A stretch of 41,247 nucleotides of DNA. Source: Erysipelothrix aquatica (GTDB taxonomy: Bacteria; Bacillota_I; Bacilli_A; Erysipelotrichales; Erysipelotrichaceae). The notes beneath the pieces are model-generated. The model worked only from the letters and a program-made list of their open reading frames with translations. It had not been told where the DNA came from and made no database searches. Location of the stretch: NCBI RefSeq assembly GCF_009828775.2, contig NZ_WTSY02000019.1:1-41247 (forward strand). Direction: 5' to 3'. The translations under genes and the position numbers were made by a program. Below are positions 14,892-22,502 of this stretch, in pieces; position 1 is the stretch's first letter, and each line of letters opens with the position of its first letter.

Positions 14892-15740
14892 ATGAACAAA
14901 ATCGTATCCATTAACGATTTATCAATCACATTCAACACTAAAAAAGTTTTGAAACACATGTCCTTTGATGTGTACGAAGGTGAAATATTTGGTTTCTTAG
15001 GACCGAGCGGTGCGGGTAAAACTACAACGATTAAAGCCCTAACGAAACAATTACGTGTTAGTCCAAATACAATTGAACTATTTGGGAAGCCGTTAGAAAA
15101 TCATAATGCATCGGTCTATGATCGTCTTGGGATTATGACAGACAGTAATGATGTATATGATGCACTCAGTGTATACGACAATTTGAAATTCTTCGCAAAT
15201 CTAAAAAATGTTGACCTAAAACAAGTCGATCAACTGCTTAGAGAAATTGGTCTTTATGATGATCGGAAAACACTGGCTAAAAAGCTATCTCGCGGTATGA
15301 GACAACGTCTTATCCTCGCTACCGCCCTCATTCATCAGCCAGCACTGCTTTTCCTTGATGAACCAACCGCAGCCTTGGATCCGAAAACAACGGCTGATAT
15401 TCATATACTTTTTCAACGTATTAACCAAAATGGCACGACGATCTTCTTAACAACACATTCAATGGAAGAAGCAGACAAGTTGTGTGATCGTATCGCATTT
15501 CTTGATAACGGTACAATTGTTGAAATGGGAACATCCGAAGCGCTGAAACTAAAATATGCCCAAAATGAAGTTGTTGTTCACTATAACGACGGTACACACA
15601 AACGGGTAACTAAAGACCAACAAGGGCTCAAAGAACTTGCGAATGAAACTAAAATTATTAACACAATTCATTCCATCGAGCCTAACTTAGAAACAATATT
15701 CTTAGCAGTAACAGGGAGAGATAATTATGACAATGCGTAA
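14892..15740 (+). CDS. ABC-2 transporter ATPase
   Basis: An intact ATPase subunit of 282 residues. It has Walker A GPSGAGKTT (about 36-44), signature LSRGMRQRL, Walker B ALLFLDEPTAALDP and switch TTHSMEEA. A C-terminal extension (about 215-282) is typical of drug/bacteriocin-export type (CcmA/BcrA-like) ATPases. AGGAGG at 14879-14884 supports the ATG. The permease starts 13 bases before its stop. It sits downstream of the LytTR-fusion regulator, and the whole module lies between two tRNA-His copies. Export of an antimicrobial or lipid-like substrate is the usual role of the family; the substrate here is unknown. Confidence 0.92.
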   Translation: MNKIVSINDLSITFNTKKVLKHMSFDVYEGEIFGFLGPSGAGKTTTIKALTKQLRVSPNTIELFGKPLENHNASVYDRLGIMTDSNDVYDALSVYDNLKFFANLKNVDLKQVDQLLREIGLYDDRKTLAKKLSRGMRQRLILATALIHQPALLFLDEPTAALDPKTTADIHILFQRINQNGTTIFLTTHSMEEADKLCDRIAFLDNGTIVEMGTSEALKLKYAQNEVVVHYNDGTHKRVTKDQQGLKELANETKIINTIHSIEPNLETIFLAVTGRDNYDNA

Positions 15741-16446
15741 ATGGAAAGCACTCATTCAAAAAGACTTTAAACTAACATTCAGCAATAAAAGTTTCCTGGT
15801 CATCATGCTTATGCCAGTAATCTTTGCAGTTTTTTATACAACCATCCTACCGATGCCACCAGGACCCGAAGCCGATATGATTATCTTAATTATGATTACG
15901 GTTCTGGGCTTAATGATGCTAGGTTCCTCTTCTATGGGTATGTCCATTGCAGAAGAAAAAGAAAAAAAGACCCTACGATCACTTATGCTATCAGATGTAT
16001 CAGGATTTGAATTCCTAGTGAGCAAGATGATTGTTGTCACGATCCTTTTTACATTAATACAAGTCGTGTGTTTCCTCATTGTGGGAGTTGCCATGAGTTA
16101 TTTACCTTATTATATATTGTTGGTTTTTATGACAGTACTTTCATTATTGTTTATCAGCTCGATTATTGGTTTGATTGCACCAAATCAACAAGCTGTTGGA
16201 ATCTATGGATTACCTGTTATGTTATTGACGGCAGCACCAATGTTTTCCATTATGGGTGATAACCCTGTAGTGTTAACAATCAGTAAGTTTTTACCGACAG
16301 GTCCTATCACACTCATGCTATTTCGTGAAGTAGACCCAAGCTTGGTGTATCCGAGTTGGTTGGGGTTTGGATCAATGATTGTATGGATTATCATCGCTGT
16401 ACTCGCATTTACGACTTATTACAAACGAAAACAACTCGATAACTAG
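15727..16446 (+). CDS. ABC-2 transporter permease
   Basis: A 239-residue membrane protein with six predicted hydrophobic segments and a short cytoplasmic N-terminus (MTMRKWKALIQKDFKLTFSN). The motif EEKEKKTLRSLMLSDVSGFEFLVSK between segments 2 and 3 is the characteristic ABC2_membrane coupling loop. GGGAGAG lies 7 bases before the ATG at 15727; an internal ATG at 15733 is an alternative start. It pairs with the ATPase immediately upstream and ends at the terminator at 16458-16481. Confidence 0.9.
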   Translation: MTMRKWKALIQKDFKLTFSNKSFLVIMLMPVIFAVFYTTILPMPPGPEADMIILIMITVLGLMMLGSSSMGMSIAEEKEKKTLRSLMLSDVSGFEFLVSKMIVVTILFTLIQVVCFLIVGVAMSYLPYYILLVFMTVLSLLFISSIIGLIAPNQQAVGIYGLPVMLLTAAPMFSIMGDNPVVLTISKFLPTGPITLMLFREVDPSLVYPSWLGFGSMIVWIIIAVLAFTTYYKRKQLDN

Positions 16447-16457
16447 ACATAATAAAA

Positions 16458-16481
16458 AAGCTCCCTTCTTCAAGGGAGCTT
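16458..16481. terminator. Bidirectional terminator, ABC permease and tRNA-His copy 2
   Basis: AAGCTCCCTT and AAGGGAGCTT form a perfect 10-bp stem around CTTC. The plus side is followed by GTATTTTTA and the minus side by TTTTTTATT, so it can end both the permease operon and the minus-strand tRNA-His. Confidence 0.85.
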
Positions 16482-16489
16482 GTATTTTT

Positions 16490-16594
16490 ATCATGGGGCG
16501 ACCGACGGGACTTGAACCCGCGAGTGCCGGAGCCACAACCCGGTGCGTTAACCAACTTCGCCACGACCGCCATATGCTTTGACATTATAGCCCA
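16490..16594. repeat. 105-bp direct repeat containing tRNA-His, copy 2
   Basis: Second copy of the repeat at 13614-13718, in the same orientation, with two mismatches. Flanking DNA is unrelated apart from the -35 hexamer. Confidence 0.9.
16494..16571 (-). tRNA. tRNA-His (GTG), copy 2
   Basis: Same cloverleaf as the copy at 13618-13695, with anticodon GTG, G-1 and encoded CCA. One acceptor-stem base differs (GGCGGTCG instead of GGCGATCG), turning an A-U pair into a G-U pair. Confidence 0.95.
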
Positions 16595-16612
16595 TAAAAA
16601 ATCGTTTGTAAA
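16584..16612 (-). promoter_or_regulatory. Promoter of tRNA-His copy 2
   Basis: On the minus strand TTTACA (16612-16607), 17 bases, TATAAT (16589-16584). The same hexamers and spacing as copy 1 occur although the spacer sequence has diverged, which suggests selection. Confidence 0.8.
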
Positions 16613-16673
16613 TAGGGTATATTAAAAATAACGAAATATGATATAGTTACTGTAATAATGGAGGAAAAACACG

Positions 16674-17510
16674 ATGAAAATTGCAGTGATCACAGACTCA
16701 TCCGCGGGAATTTCTAAGGCCCAAGCTGAAGAATACGGAATCTACGTGGCACGTATGCCAATAACCATAGATGGAAAAGAATATATGGAAGAAGAAGGGA
16801 TTTCACGTGAAGACCTCATTGCAGCAATGCGACGTGGTTCAGTTGTTGGGACATCTCAGCCACCTTTAGGTGCTATGATGGAGCAATTTGAAACACTTTT
16901 GAAGACATATGACCATATTATCTTTCTACCTATTTCAAGTAAGTTGAGCGGAACATTTCAAACGGTCTCAAGTATTGTTGATGACTTTGATCGACGGATA
17001 ACTGTAATTGATTCGAAGTTTGTGGCTGCTCCATTACTTTTATTATCAAAAGATGTAAAACAGATGGTGGATAACGGGATGACACCGGATGCGATTAAGC
17101 GCCATGTGGAACACAATGCGGATATGTTCGCACCCTTGATTCCGGAAGATATTCAATATCTAAAACGCGGTGGTCGAATTACGCCAACAGCAGCAGCAAT
17201 TGCGAACTTACTTAAAATCATTCCGGTACTTAAAGTTGCGAATGGCGAAATTGACTTGCTAGAAAAAGTCAGAACCCATAAAAAAGCAGTGAAAGTAGGC
17301 GTTGAAAAAGTAACGGAAGGACGTAATCCAGAAGCATACCATTGGGTTGTTTTAGATGGTGACTGCGATCCAAAGTTACTCCAACAAACAATCGATGATG
17401 TTGAGAAGATAACTGGACAAACAGTTATCCGTGAACTGTTGTATCCAATCGTTTTGGCGCACACAGGACCCGGATCGATTGCAATCGCAGCGTACAAAAA
17501 AATTATTTAA
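16674..17510 (+). CDS. DegV family fatty-acid-binding protein
   Basis: A 278-residue DegV/FakB-type protein that binds a fatty acid in its inter-domain cleft. In Gram-positive bacteria, FakB proteins present the acid to the FakA kinase for incorporation into phospholipid. Visible family signatures are the start KIAVITDSSAGIS, TSQPPLGAM (about 60-68), the central ISSKLSGTFQT (about 90-100) and the C-terminal HTGPGSIAIAAY. GGAGGAAAAACACG places the ribosome site 6-8 bases before the ATG. It lies 12 bases upstream of argS and is probably cotranscribed with it. Neither fakA nor another fakB is nearby, so its exact lipid partner is unknown. Confidence 0.92.
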   Translation: MKIAVITDSSAGISKAQAEEYGIYVARMPITIDGKEYMEEEGISREDLIAAMRRGSVVGTSQPPLGAMMEQFETLLKTYDHIIFLPISSKLSGTFQTVSSIVDDFDRRITVIDSKFVAAPLLLLSKDVKQMVDNGMTPDAIKRHVEHNADMFAPLIPEDIQYLKRGGRITPTAAAIANLLKIIPVLKVANGEIDLLEKVRTHKKAVKVGVEKVTEGRNPEAYHWVVLDGDCDPKLLQQTIDDVEKITGQTVIRELLYPIVLAHTGPGSIAIAAYKKII

Positions 17511-17522
17511 AAGGAGTAAATC

Positions 17523-19163
17523 ATGAATTCAATTGAAACAAATCTAGTTGCAGCACTAGAAAATATCATAGCTGAAGCATTTGGTATCGAAAATGAACCA
17601 GGTTTAGTTATGTTAGAAATTCCAAACAAATCAGAAATGGGAGATTATTCTTCCAATATTGCGATGCGTTTAACAAAACGAGTAGGAAAAAATCCGCGCG
17701 AGATAGCAACAATAATCACAGAAGCAATTGCGGAAAATCCAATGATCCAAAATGTTGAAGTAGCAGGGCCAGGATTCATAAACTTTTTCATGAAACCATC
17801 CGTTTTGGGTGATGTCATCAACACAGTTTTAGATGCTAAAGATAACTATGGTCGTTCAACGGTTGGTGCAGGAAAGAGTGTCTTGGTAGAGTACGTGAGT
17901 GCGAACCCAACAGGACAGTTACATGTTGGACATGCACGCGGTGCTGCCTGGGGTGATTCCTTAACACGTATCATGACATATGCAGGATACGACGTTCTAC
18001 GAGAATATTACGTAAATGACCTCGGAAACCAAATCACCATGTTGAGTCATTCTTTGTTTGCGCGATATCAACAAGCATATGGTATTGAAGCAGTGATGCC
18101 AGAAGATGGATACCATGGTGAAGATATCAAACAAATCGCCCAAGATGTTATTGCACGTGAAGGTGATGCATGGCTCACAAAACCACAAGAAGAATGGGAA
18201 CCATTCTTTAAAAAAATCGGTATTGAGTTTGAACTGGAGCGTATTGAACGTGATCTAGGTAAATTTGGGGTTTCATTCGACTCATGGGTCAGTGAAAAAT
18301 CCGTTTATGACAACGGAAGTGTTGTGCGTCGTCTAGAAGAAATGAAAGCTAACGGCGAAACCTATGAAAAAGATGATGCATTATGGTTTGCATCAACAAA
18401 ATATGGTGATGATAAAGACCGAGTCTTAATCAAATCAGATGGGTCTTACACATATCTTGTACCGGATATTGCTTACCATCTCTATAAACTGGAGCGTGGA
18501 TACCAACGCTTGCTAAACCTTTGGGGTGGCGACCATCATGGATACATTCCACGTATGAACGCAGCCCTCGAATCCTTTGGATATAAAGATGTCATGGATG
18601 TTGATATTATTCAAATGGTTCGCCTTGTGGAAAACGGGGAAGAAGTTAAGATGTCTAAACGGACAGGAAATGCTGTAGGTCTTGTCGATTTAATTGATGA
18701 TATTGGTGTTGATGCAGCCCGTTACTTCTTTGCAAGCCGTGCACTACAAACACCACTTGATTTCGATTTGGGTCTTGCTCGAACACAATCAAATGATAAC
18801 CCAGTATTTTATGCACAATACGCGCATGCCCGTATTGCATCAATTCTGCGTCAGGCAGGAGATGTCAACCGTGTTGAAGTTATTGATCTCTTGACGCATC
18901 AAAAAGAAGTAGAATTGCTTAAACACATCAACGAATTTAGTTCAGTGGTTGCAGACACTGCCAAAAACCGTACCGTTCATAAAATAACAAATTATATTCA
19001 AGAACTAGCGGCATACTTCCATAGTTTCTATGGAGAACTTAAAGTTAATGACCCAAGCAATCCAGCATTAACACAACAACGTCTAAACTTACTTGTGGCA
19101 ACACAAATTACATTAAAAAATGCACTCAACCTTGTTGGGGTTTCAGCACCTGAACAAATGTAG
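17523..19163 (+). CDS. argS: Arginyl-tRNA synthetase
   Basis: This class I synthetase attaches arginine to tRNA-Arg. At 546 residues it has the normal bacterial length. It has the N-terminal Add-1 domain recognising the tRNA elbow, the HIGH-box variant HVGHARGAAWGD (134-145) preceded by SANPTG, the KMSK-type loop VKMSKRTGNAVGL near residue 380, and the C-terminal anticodon-binding helical domain (DALR, about 420-546, ending in the family-typical NLVGVSAPEQM). AAAGGAG lies 6 bases before the ATG. It is downstream of degV in a two-gene unit. No T-box is visible upstream; a tRNA-Arg(ACG) gene lies in the cluster at 32.8 kb. Confidence 0.98.
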   Translation: MNSIETNLVAALENIIAEAFGIENEPGLVMLEIPNKSEMGDYSSNIAMRLTKRVGKNPREIATIITEAIAENPMIQNVEVAGPGFINFFMKPSVLGDVINTVLDAKDNYGRSTVGAGKSVLVEYVSANPTGQLHVGHARGAAWGDSLTRIMTYAGYDVLREYYVNDLGNQITMLSHSLFARYQQAYGIEAVMPEDGYHGEDIKQIAQDVIAREGDAWLTKPQEEWEPFFKKIGIEFELERIERDLGKFGVSFDSWVSEKSVYDNGSVVRRLEEMKANGETYEKDDALWFASTKYGDDKDRVLIKSDGSYTYLVPDIAYHLYKLERGYQRLLNLWGGDHHGYIPRMNAALESFGYKDVMDVDIIQMVRLVENGEEVKMSKRTGNAVGLVDLIDDIGVDAARYFFASRALQTPLDFDLGLARTQSNDNPVFYAQYAHARIASILRQAGDVNRVEVIDLLTHQKEVELLKHINEFSSVVADTAKNRTVHKITNYIQELAAYFHSFYGELKVNDPSNPALTQQRLNLLVATQITLKNALNLVGVSAPEQM

Positions 19164-19192
19164 TTGCACATCCTAGTGTATCAGTGTATTAT
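19164..19192 (+). promoter_or_regulatory. Promoter of YtrA-type ABC operon, with tandem AGTGTAT
   Basis: TTGCAC (19164-19169), 17 bases, TATTAT (19187-19192). AGTGTATC and AGTGTATT stand in tandem across the spacer and -10, and GTATCAC lies just downstream. AGTGTA resembles the half site described for B. subtilis YtrA, so this is a likely operator for the GntR protein it drives. Confidence 0.6.
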
Positions 19193-19217
19193 ATAAGTAT
19201 CACAAGGAGGTCATGGC

Positions 19218-19577
19218 ATGTCGTTAAATAAGAGTACGGTAGCAATCTACCGACAAATAATTGACTACTTTCAATATGAAATAGCATCAGGCCGTGCTGT
19301 ACCAGGGGAACGTATTGATTCGATTCGTAACTTAGCACTTAAGTTTAAGGTGAATCCCAATACAGTACAAAAGGGCTTAACAGAATTAGAACGTGATGGA
19401 TTCATCATCACAGATAGAACAAATGGAAAATTTGTGACAGAGGATGAAGTTAAAATTCAAGAATTGAAACAGAAACTTACGCACGATTTAACCGTTGACT
19501 TTGTTCAAAGGGCGAAAGATTTAAATATAGGCAGTGAGGCACTTTTAGAAGCAGTCACACTGGTGTGGGAGGAATAA
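19218..19577 (+). CDS. GntR-family regulator, YtrA subfamily
   Basis: This 119-residue protein has the winged helix-turn-helix of GntR proteins in its first 75 residues (IYRQIIDYFQYEIASGRAVPGERIDSIRNLALKFKVNPNTVQKGLTELERDGFI). Only a short C-terminal dimerisation tail follows, the hallmark of the YtrA subfamily. YtrA-type repressors are encoded with, and control, ABC transporters; here the ATPase gene begins one base after its stop. AAGGAGG at 19204-19210 supports the start. It probably represses its own operon. In Bacillus this type of system responds to cell-wall antibiotics, but the inducer here is unknown. Confidence 0.93.
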   Translation: MSLNKSTVAIYRQIIDYFQYEIASGRAVPGERIDSIRNLALKFKVNPNTVQKGLTELERDGFIITDRTNGKFVTEDEVKIQELKQKLTHDLTVDFVQRAKDLNIGSEALLEAVTLVWEE

Positions 19578-19578
19578 T

Positions 19579-20280
19579 ATGAATCAACCATTCTTAAGTA
19601 TGCGTAATGTATCGAAACAATACGGATCATATCCTGTGCTTCGAGGCATTAATTTAGAATTAGACGGTGGTAAGATTATCGGTTTGTGTGGACCAAACGG
19701 TTCCGGAAAAACAACGATGATTAAATCCATTATGGGATTACTCAGAGATTTTGATGGCGAAATTTTAGTCCAAGGTAATGAAATTGGTGCAATTTCAAAA
19801 GCAAAAATCTCATATTTACCAGATGTAGAATATTTAGAACCAACACTTACAGGAATCAATGCAGCAAAACTGTATAAAGATATCTACCCTGACTTTGACA
19901 TGGCAGTGTTAGAAGACTTGTTCTTAAAACTAAAACTGGATCCAACGATGCCAGTATCCAAAATGTCAAAAGGGATGCGTGAGAAATTTCAACTCGCATT
20001 GTGCTTGTCAAGAAAAGCTGATATCTATATTTTTGATGAACCGATTGCAGGGGTTGACCCGGCATCACGTGATTCAATTTTAGATACAATTCTTGGTAAT
20101 TATGCAAACGATGCGTTATTGATTATTGCAACGCACTTAATTGCTGATATTGAGCCAGTCTTGGATGAAGTTGTTTTCCTTAAAGAAGGACAAATTCACC
20201 TTCACCGAAACTGTGATGATCTACGTGAAGAGTACAATGCATCGGTTAATGATGTATTCCGTGAGGTGTTCAAATGGTAA
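19579..20280 (+). CDS. ABC transporter ATPase of YtrA operon
   Basis: A 233-residue ATPase with Walker A GPNGSGKTT (about 38-46), Walker B IYIFDEPIAGVDP and switch ATHLIAD. The signature is MSKGMREKF, with Lys-Gly-Met where the consensus has Gly-Gly-Gln, a common variation in YtrB/BcrA-like proteins. The gene starts with ATG one base after the GntR gene, with GGGAGG upstream. The permease gene overlaps its last seven bases. It probably powers export or relocation of a lipid-II-binding or other membrane-active compound, by analogy with the Bacillus ytr system. Confidence 0.92.
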   Translation: MNQPFLSMRNVSKQYGSYPVLRGINLELDGGKIIGLCGPNGSGKTTMIKSIMGLLRDFDGEILVQGNEIGAISKAKISYLPDVEYLEPTLTGINAAKLYKDIYPDFDMAVLEDLFLKLKLDPTMPVSKMSKGMREKFQLALCLSRKADIYIFDEPIAGVDPASRDSILDTILGNYANDALLIIATHLIADIEPVLDEVVFLKEGQIHLHRNCDDLREEYNASVNDVFREVFKW

Positions 20281-21095
20281 TCAAACTTGTAAAAAACGAA
20301 ATTAAAGCAACAGCAAAATCATTCTTGCCAGTGCTCATTATGACGATTATTGGTGCAGTCTTTGCAGTAATAATTGGATTCCAAATGAAAGATGTAGCTA
20401 GTGGTCTCGAACTTACGACATTCGGATCTATATTCTTGGGCGTATCGATGCTTGTAATTTATGCCATGATTATTGCATCAGTTGTACTTACCTATAAAGC
20501 AATCATTGATATGCTTTACAAAGGTATTTATAAGAAAAGTGCCTATCGCTTATTTACATACCCTGCGTCTTCAACAGAGATTTTTATTGCAAAAACAATT
20601 ACAGCATCCTTCTGGAGTCTCATCTCATTTGCGGGAATCTTTGCCATTTACTTTGGAGCAATCAGTATTTTCTTCATTGATGCTTCAATGTGGCGTCAAA
20701 TTACCCAAATCTTTAGTTTCTTATTCGGAGCTATCTTTGAAGGAAATGCAACCTTTGCATCATTCCTCATCGTTGTTGGGCAATTTACACAAACAATCTT
20801 ATGGGTAACCGTATTATTGTTTGCAGGAAGTATTGCGAACTCAAGCCGATTCAGAAACAATCGTGGTTTGTTAACGTTTGTATTATTTATCGGAATTTAC
20901 TTCTTAATTTCTATTTTGTCAAACCTCATGTTACCAGGTTCCGGATTTGACATCATCAGTATTGAAAACGGTACAGGTGGTGGAATATCAAATTCATACC
21001 AAGTAATATCATTGATTAAAGATGTCATCTTCATCATTATTAGTGGTGTTGGTACAATTTGGTTCTGGAATAACAAACTCGAAATTTTAAACTAA
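20274..21095 (+). CDS. ABC transporter permease of YtrA operon
   Basis: This 273-residue integral membrane protein has about six hydrophobic segments, with the cytoplasmic coupling loop between segments 2 and 3 (KSAYRLFTYPASSTEIFIAK). A short basic C-terminus follows the last segment (WFWNNKLEILN). GAGGTG lies a few bases before the ATG, and the gene overlaps the ATPase gene by seven bases. Only one permease is present, so the transporter probably works as a homodimer of permeases with two ATPases. It ends at the bidirectional hairpin at 21104-21133. Confidence 0.9.
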   Translation: MVIKLVKNEIKATAKSFLPVLIMTIIGAVFAVIIGFQMKDVASGLELTTFGSIFLGVSMLVIYAMIIASVVLTYKAIIDMLYKGIYKKSAYRLFTYPASSTEIFIAKTITASFWSLISFAGIFAIYFGAISIFFIDASMWRQITQIFSFLFGAIFEGNATFASFLIVVGQFTQTILWVTVLLFAGSIANSSRFRNNRGLLTFVLFIGIYFLISILSNLMLPGSGFDIISIENGTGGGISNSYQVISLIKDVIFIIISGVGTIWFWNNKLEILN

Positions 21096-21103
21096 GATAA
21101 AAG

Positions 21104-21133
21104 AAAAACTCCGGTAGCAATATCGGAGTTTTT
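21104..21133. terminator. Bidirectional terminator, YtrA operon and YfcE-like gene
   Basis: AAAAACTCCG (21104-21113) and CGGAGTTTTT (21124-21133) form a 10-bp stem with A/T runs built in. It lies between the convergent permease and phosphodiesterase genes. Confidence 0.85.
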
Positions 21134-21139
21134 ATGTGC

Positions 21140-21676
21140 TTAAAAATCTAAGGTCATGTAAGGTTTGTGGTCCAACGTAAGAATTGATAATGATGAATCA
21201 CTAAGGTACCCGTAAGAATTGGGATGTCCGCCCTTAGGAAGTGCAATTGATCCGGGATTATACATCAGTGTTTTGCCGGATTTTTCGAGAACGGGAATGT
21301 GCGTGTGACCTGAAATGAAAATATCGGCATTTGATTGAGGACCAAACGTGTTCGGGTCTACCAAATGTCCATGGGTAATATATATCTTTTTGTTGTTGAG
21401 TTGCGTGAGTGTGTAATCTTGCATCATTGGGAAGTTCAACAACATTTGGTCGACTTCAGCATCACAATTACCACGCACCGCTAAAATCGGAACTGTGACG
21501 GCATTTAATAAGTCGGCAACAGCTTGTGGATTGTAGTCATCCAAGATTGGATTTCGTGGACCATGATAGAGGGAATCACCGACCAAAATCATTTGTTCAA
21601 AAGGCAAAGGTGTTGCTAAAACATCCTGCAACCGTTGGTGACTTCCGTGGATATCGGAAATAATTAGTGTATTCAT
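21140..21676 (-). CDS. YfcE-like metallophosphoesterase
   Basis: A calcineurin-like phosphodiesterase of the YfcE/MJ0936 family, 178 residues. These manganese-dependent enzymes hydrolyse phosphodiester bonds; the natural substrate is usually unknown. The five metal motifs are visible in order: SDIHGS, VGDSLYHG, VRGNCD, ITHGH and SGHTHIP, followed by NPGS. The open frame extends upstream to 21727, but AGGAGG 7 bases before the ATG at 21676 and the typical MNTLIISDIHGS start select this one. It is transcribed alone, divergent from the envelope gene at 21792. Confidence 0.92.
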   Translation of the reverse strand: MNTLIISDIHGSHQRLQDVLATPLPFEQMILVGDSLYHGPRNPILDDYNPQAVADLLNAVTVPILAVRGNCDAEVDQMLLNFPMMQDYTLTQLNNKKIYITHGHLVDPNTFGPQSNADIFISGHTHIPVLEKSGKTLMYNPGSIALPKGGHPNSYGYLSDSSLSILTLDHKPYMTLDF

Positions 21677-21738
21677 CGTAATACCTCCTAAAACTATTAT
21701 AAAAGAAAATGTGAAGTCGTGTAACACAATTCACGAAA

Positions 21739-21767
21739 TTGACATAAACTACAAGTCTTAGTATGCT
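21739..21767 (+). promoter_or_regulatory. Promoter of the LCP gene cluster
   Basis: A consensus -35 TTGACA (21739-21744), 17 bases, TATGCT (21762-21767). It drives the membrane protein at 21792 and the overlapping LCP gene. Confidence 0.75.
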
Positions 21768-21791
21768 AAAATAACTACAGGAAGTGAACAT

Positions 21792-22502
21792 ATGAAAAAT
21801 ACAACCAAACAGTCAAAAGGACTTGTGCTCTTTATAACAATACTATCACTTGCAATTATGGGTGTTGGGGGCTTTTACATTATGAAGGGATTTCAAGGAA
21901 ACAAGAATAATTCCGGTGTGGGAACCGTAAGTCAGAATAATTTTTACACATTACGTAAAAACGCGACACCACATCAAAAGGAAATCTATGATCAATTATC
22001 AGATGCATTAAACCAAGACGTACGTGATGATCAAAAAATTGCTGGGCTTGTAGCTCAGAGTTTTGTTGCGGATTTTTACACATGGACAAACAAAACAAAA
22101 TTTAACGATGTTGGGGGACTCCAGTTTATTCACCAAGATATTCGTAAACCAGTGTTTGATCAAGCGCTTGATAATATTTATGGTGATATGAACTATTACC
22201 TTCAAAAAGGAGATATTGCCAATACGTTGGAGGTCAATCAGTCAACGACGAAACCAACAAAGAATGTCAAATTCTTAATGCAAGAAGAAGAAACAGATTC
22301 AGACGGTGAAATCTCGAAGGAAGCCATCACAGTTGATGCGTTCCAAGTCGAAATCACATGGACTTACAAAGATGCGACTGCAGTGAAAACCGCAGACTTC
22401 CAAAAATCATCAACCATAACAATCGTAAAAGATACCGATGGCTTATACTCAATCGTGGAGGTAACTGATGGACAACCAACAGACACCAACAACCAAGCCT
22501 AA
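21792..22502 (+). CDS. Single-pass membrane protein upstream of LCP gene
   Basis: I cannot name this 236-residue protein. It has one N-terminal membrane anchor (about residues 10-32, LVLFITILSLAIMGVGGFYIM) and an extracellular domain. That domain starts with a helical region (HQKEIYDQLSDALNQ) and ends in beta strands (AFQVEITWTYKDATAVKTADFQKSSTITIVK) with an acidic patch EEETDSDGE. Its last 35 bases overlap the LCP gene, so the two are translationally linked. A role in cell-wall polymer attachment together with the LCP proteins is inferred from position only. Confidence 0.8.
   Translation: MKNTTKQSKGLVLFITILSLAIMGVGGFYIMKGFQGNKNNSGVGTVSQNNFYTLRKNATPHQKEIYDQLSDALNQDVRDDQKIAGLVAQSFVADFYTWTNKTKFNDVGGLQFIHQDIRKPVFDQALDNIYGDMNYYLQKGDIANTLEVNQSTTKPTKNVKFLMQEEETDSDGEISKEAITVDAFQVEITWTYKDATAVKTADFQKSSTITIVKDTDGLYSIVEVTDGQPTDTNNQA

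Noticed and set aside
16379-16582. Plus-strand open frame running through the end of the ABC permease and tRNA-His copy 2
   Set aside because: It overlaps the permease end and the tRNA; the peptide GRPTGLEPASAGATTRC is the well-known false translation of tRNA genes.
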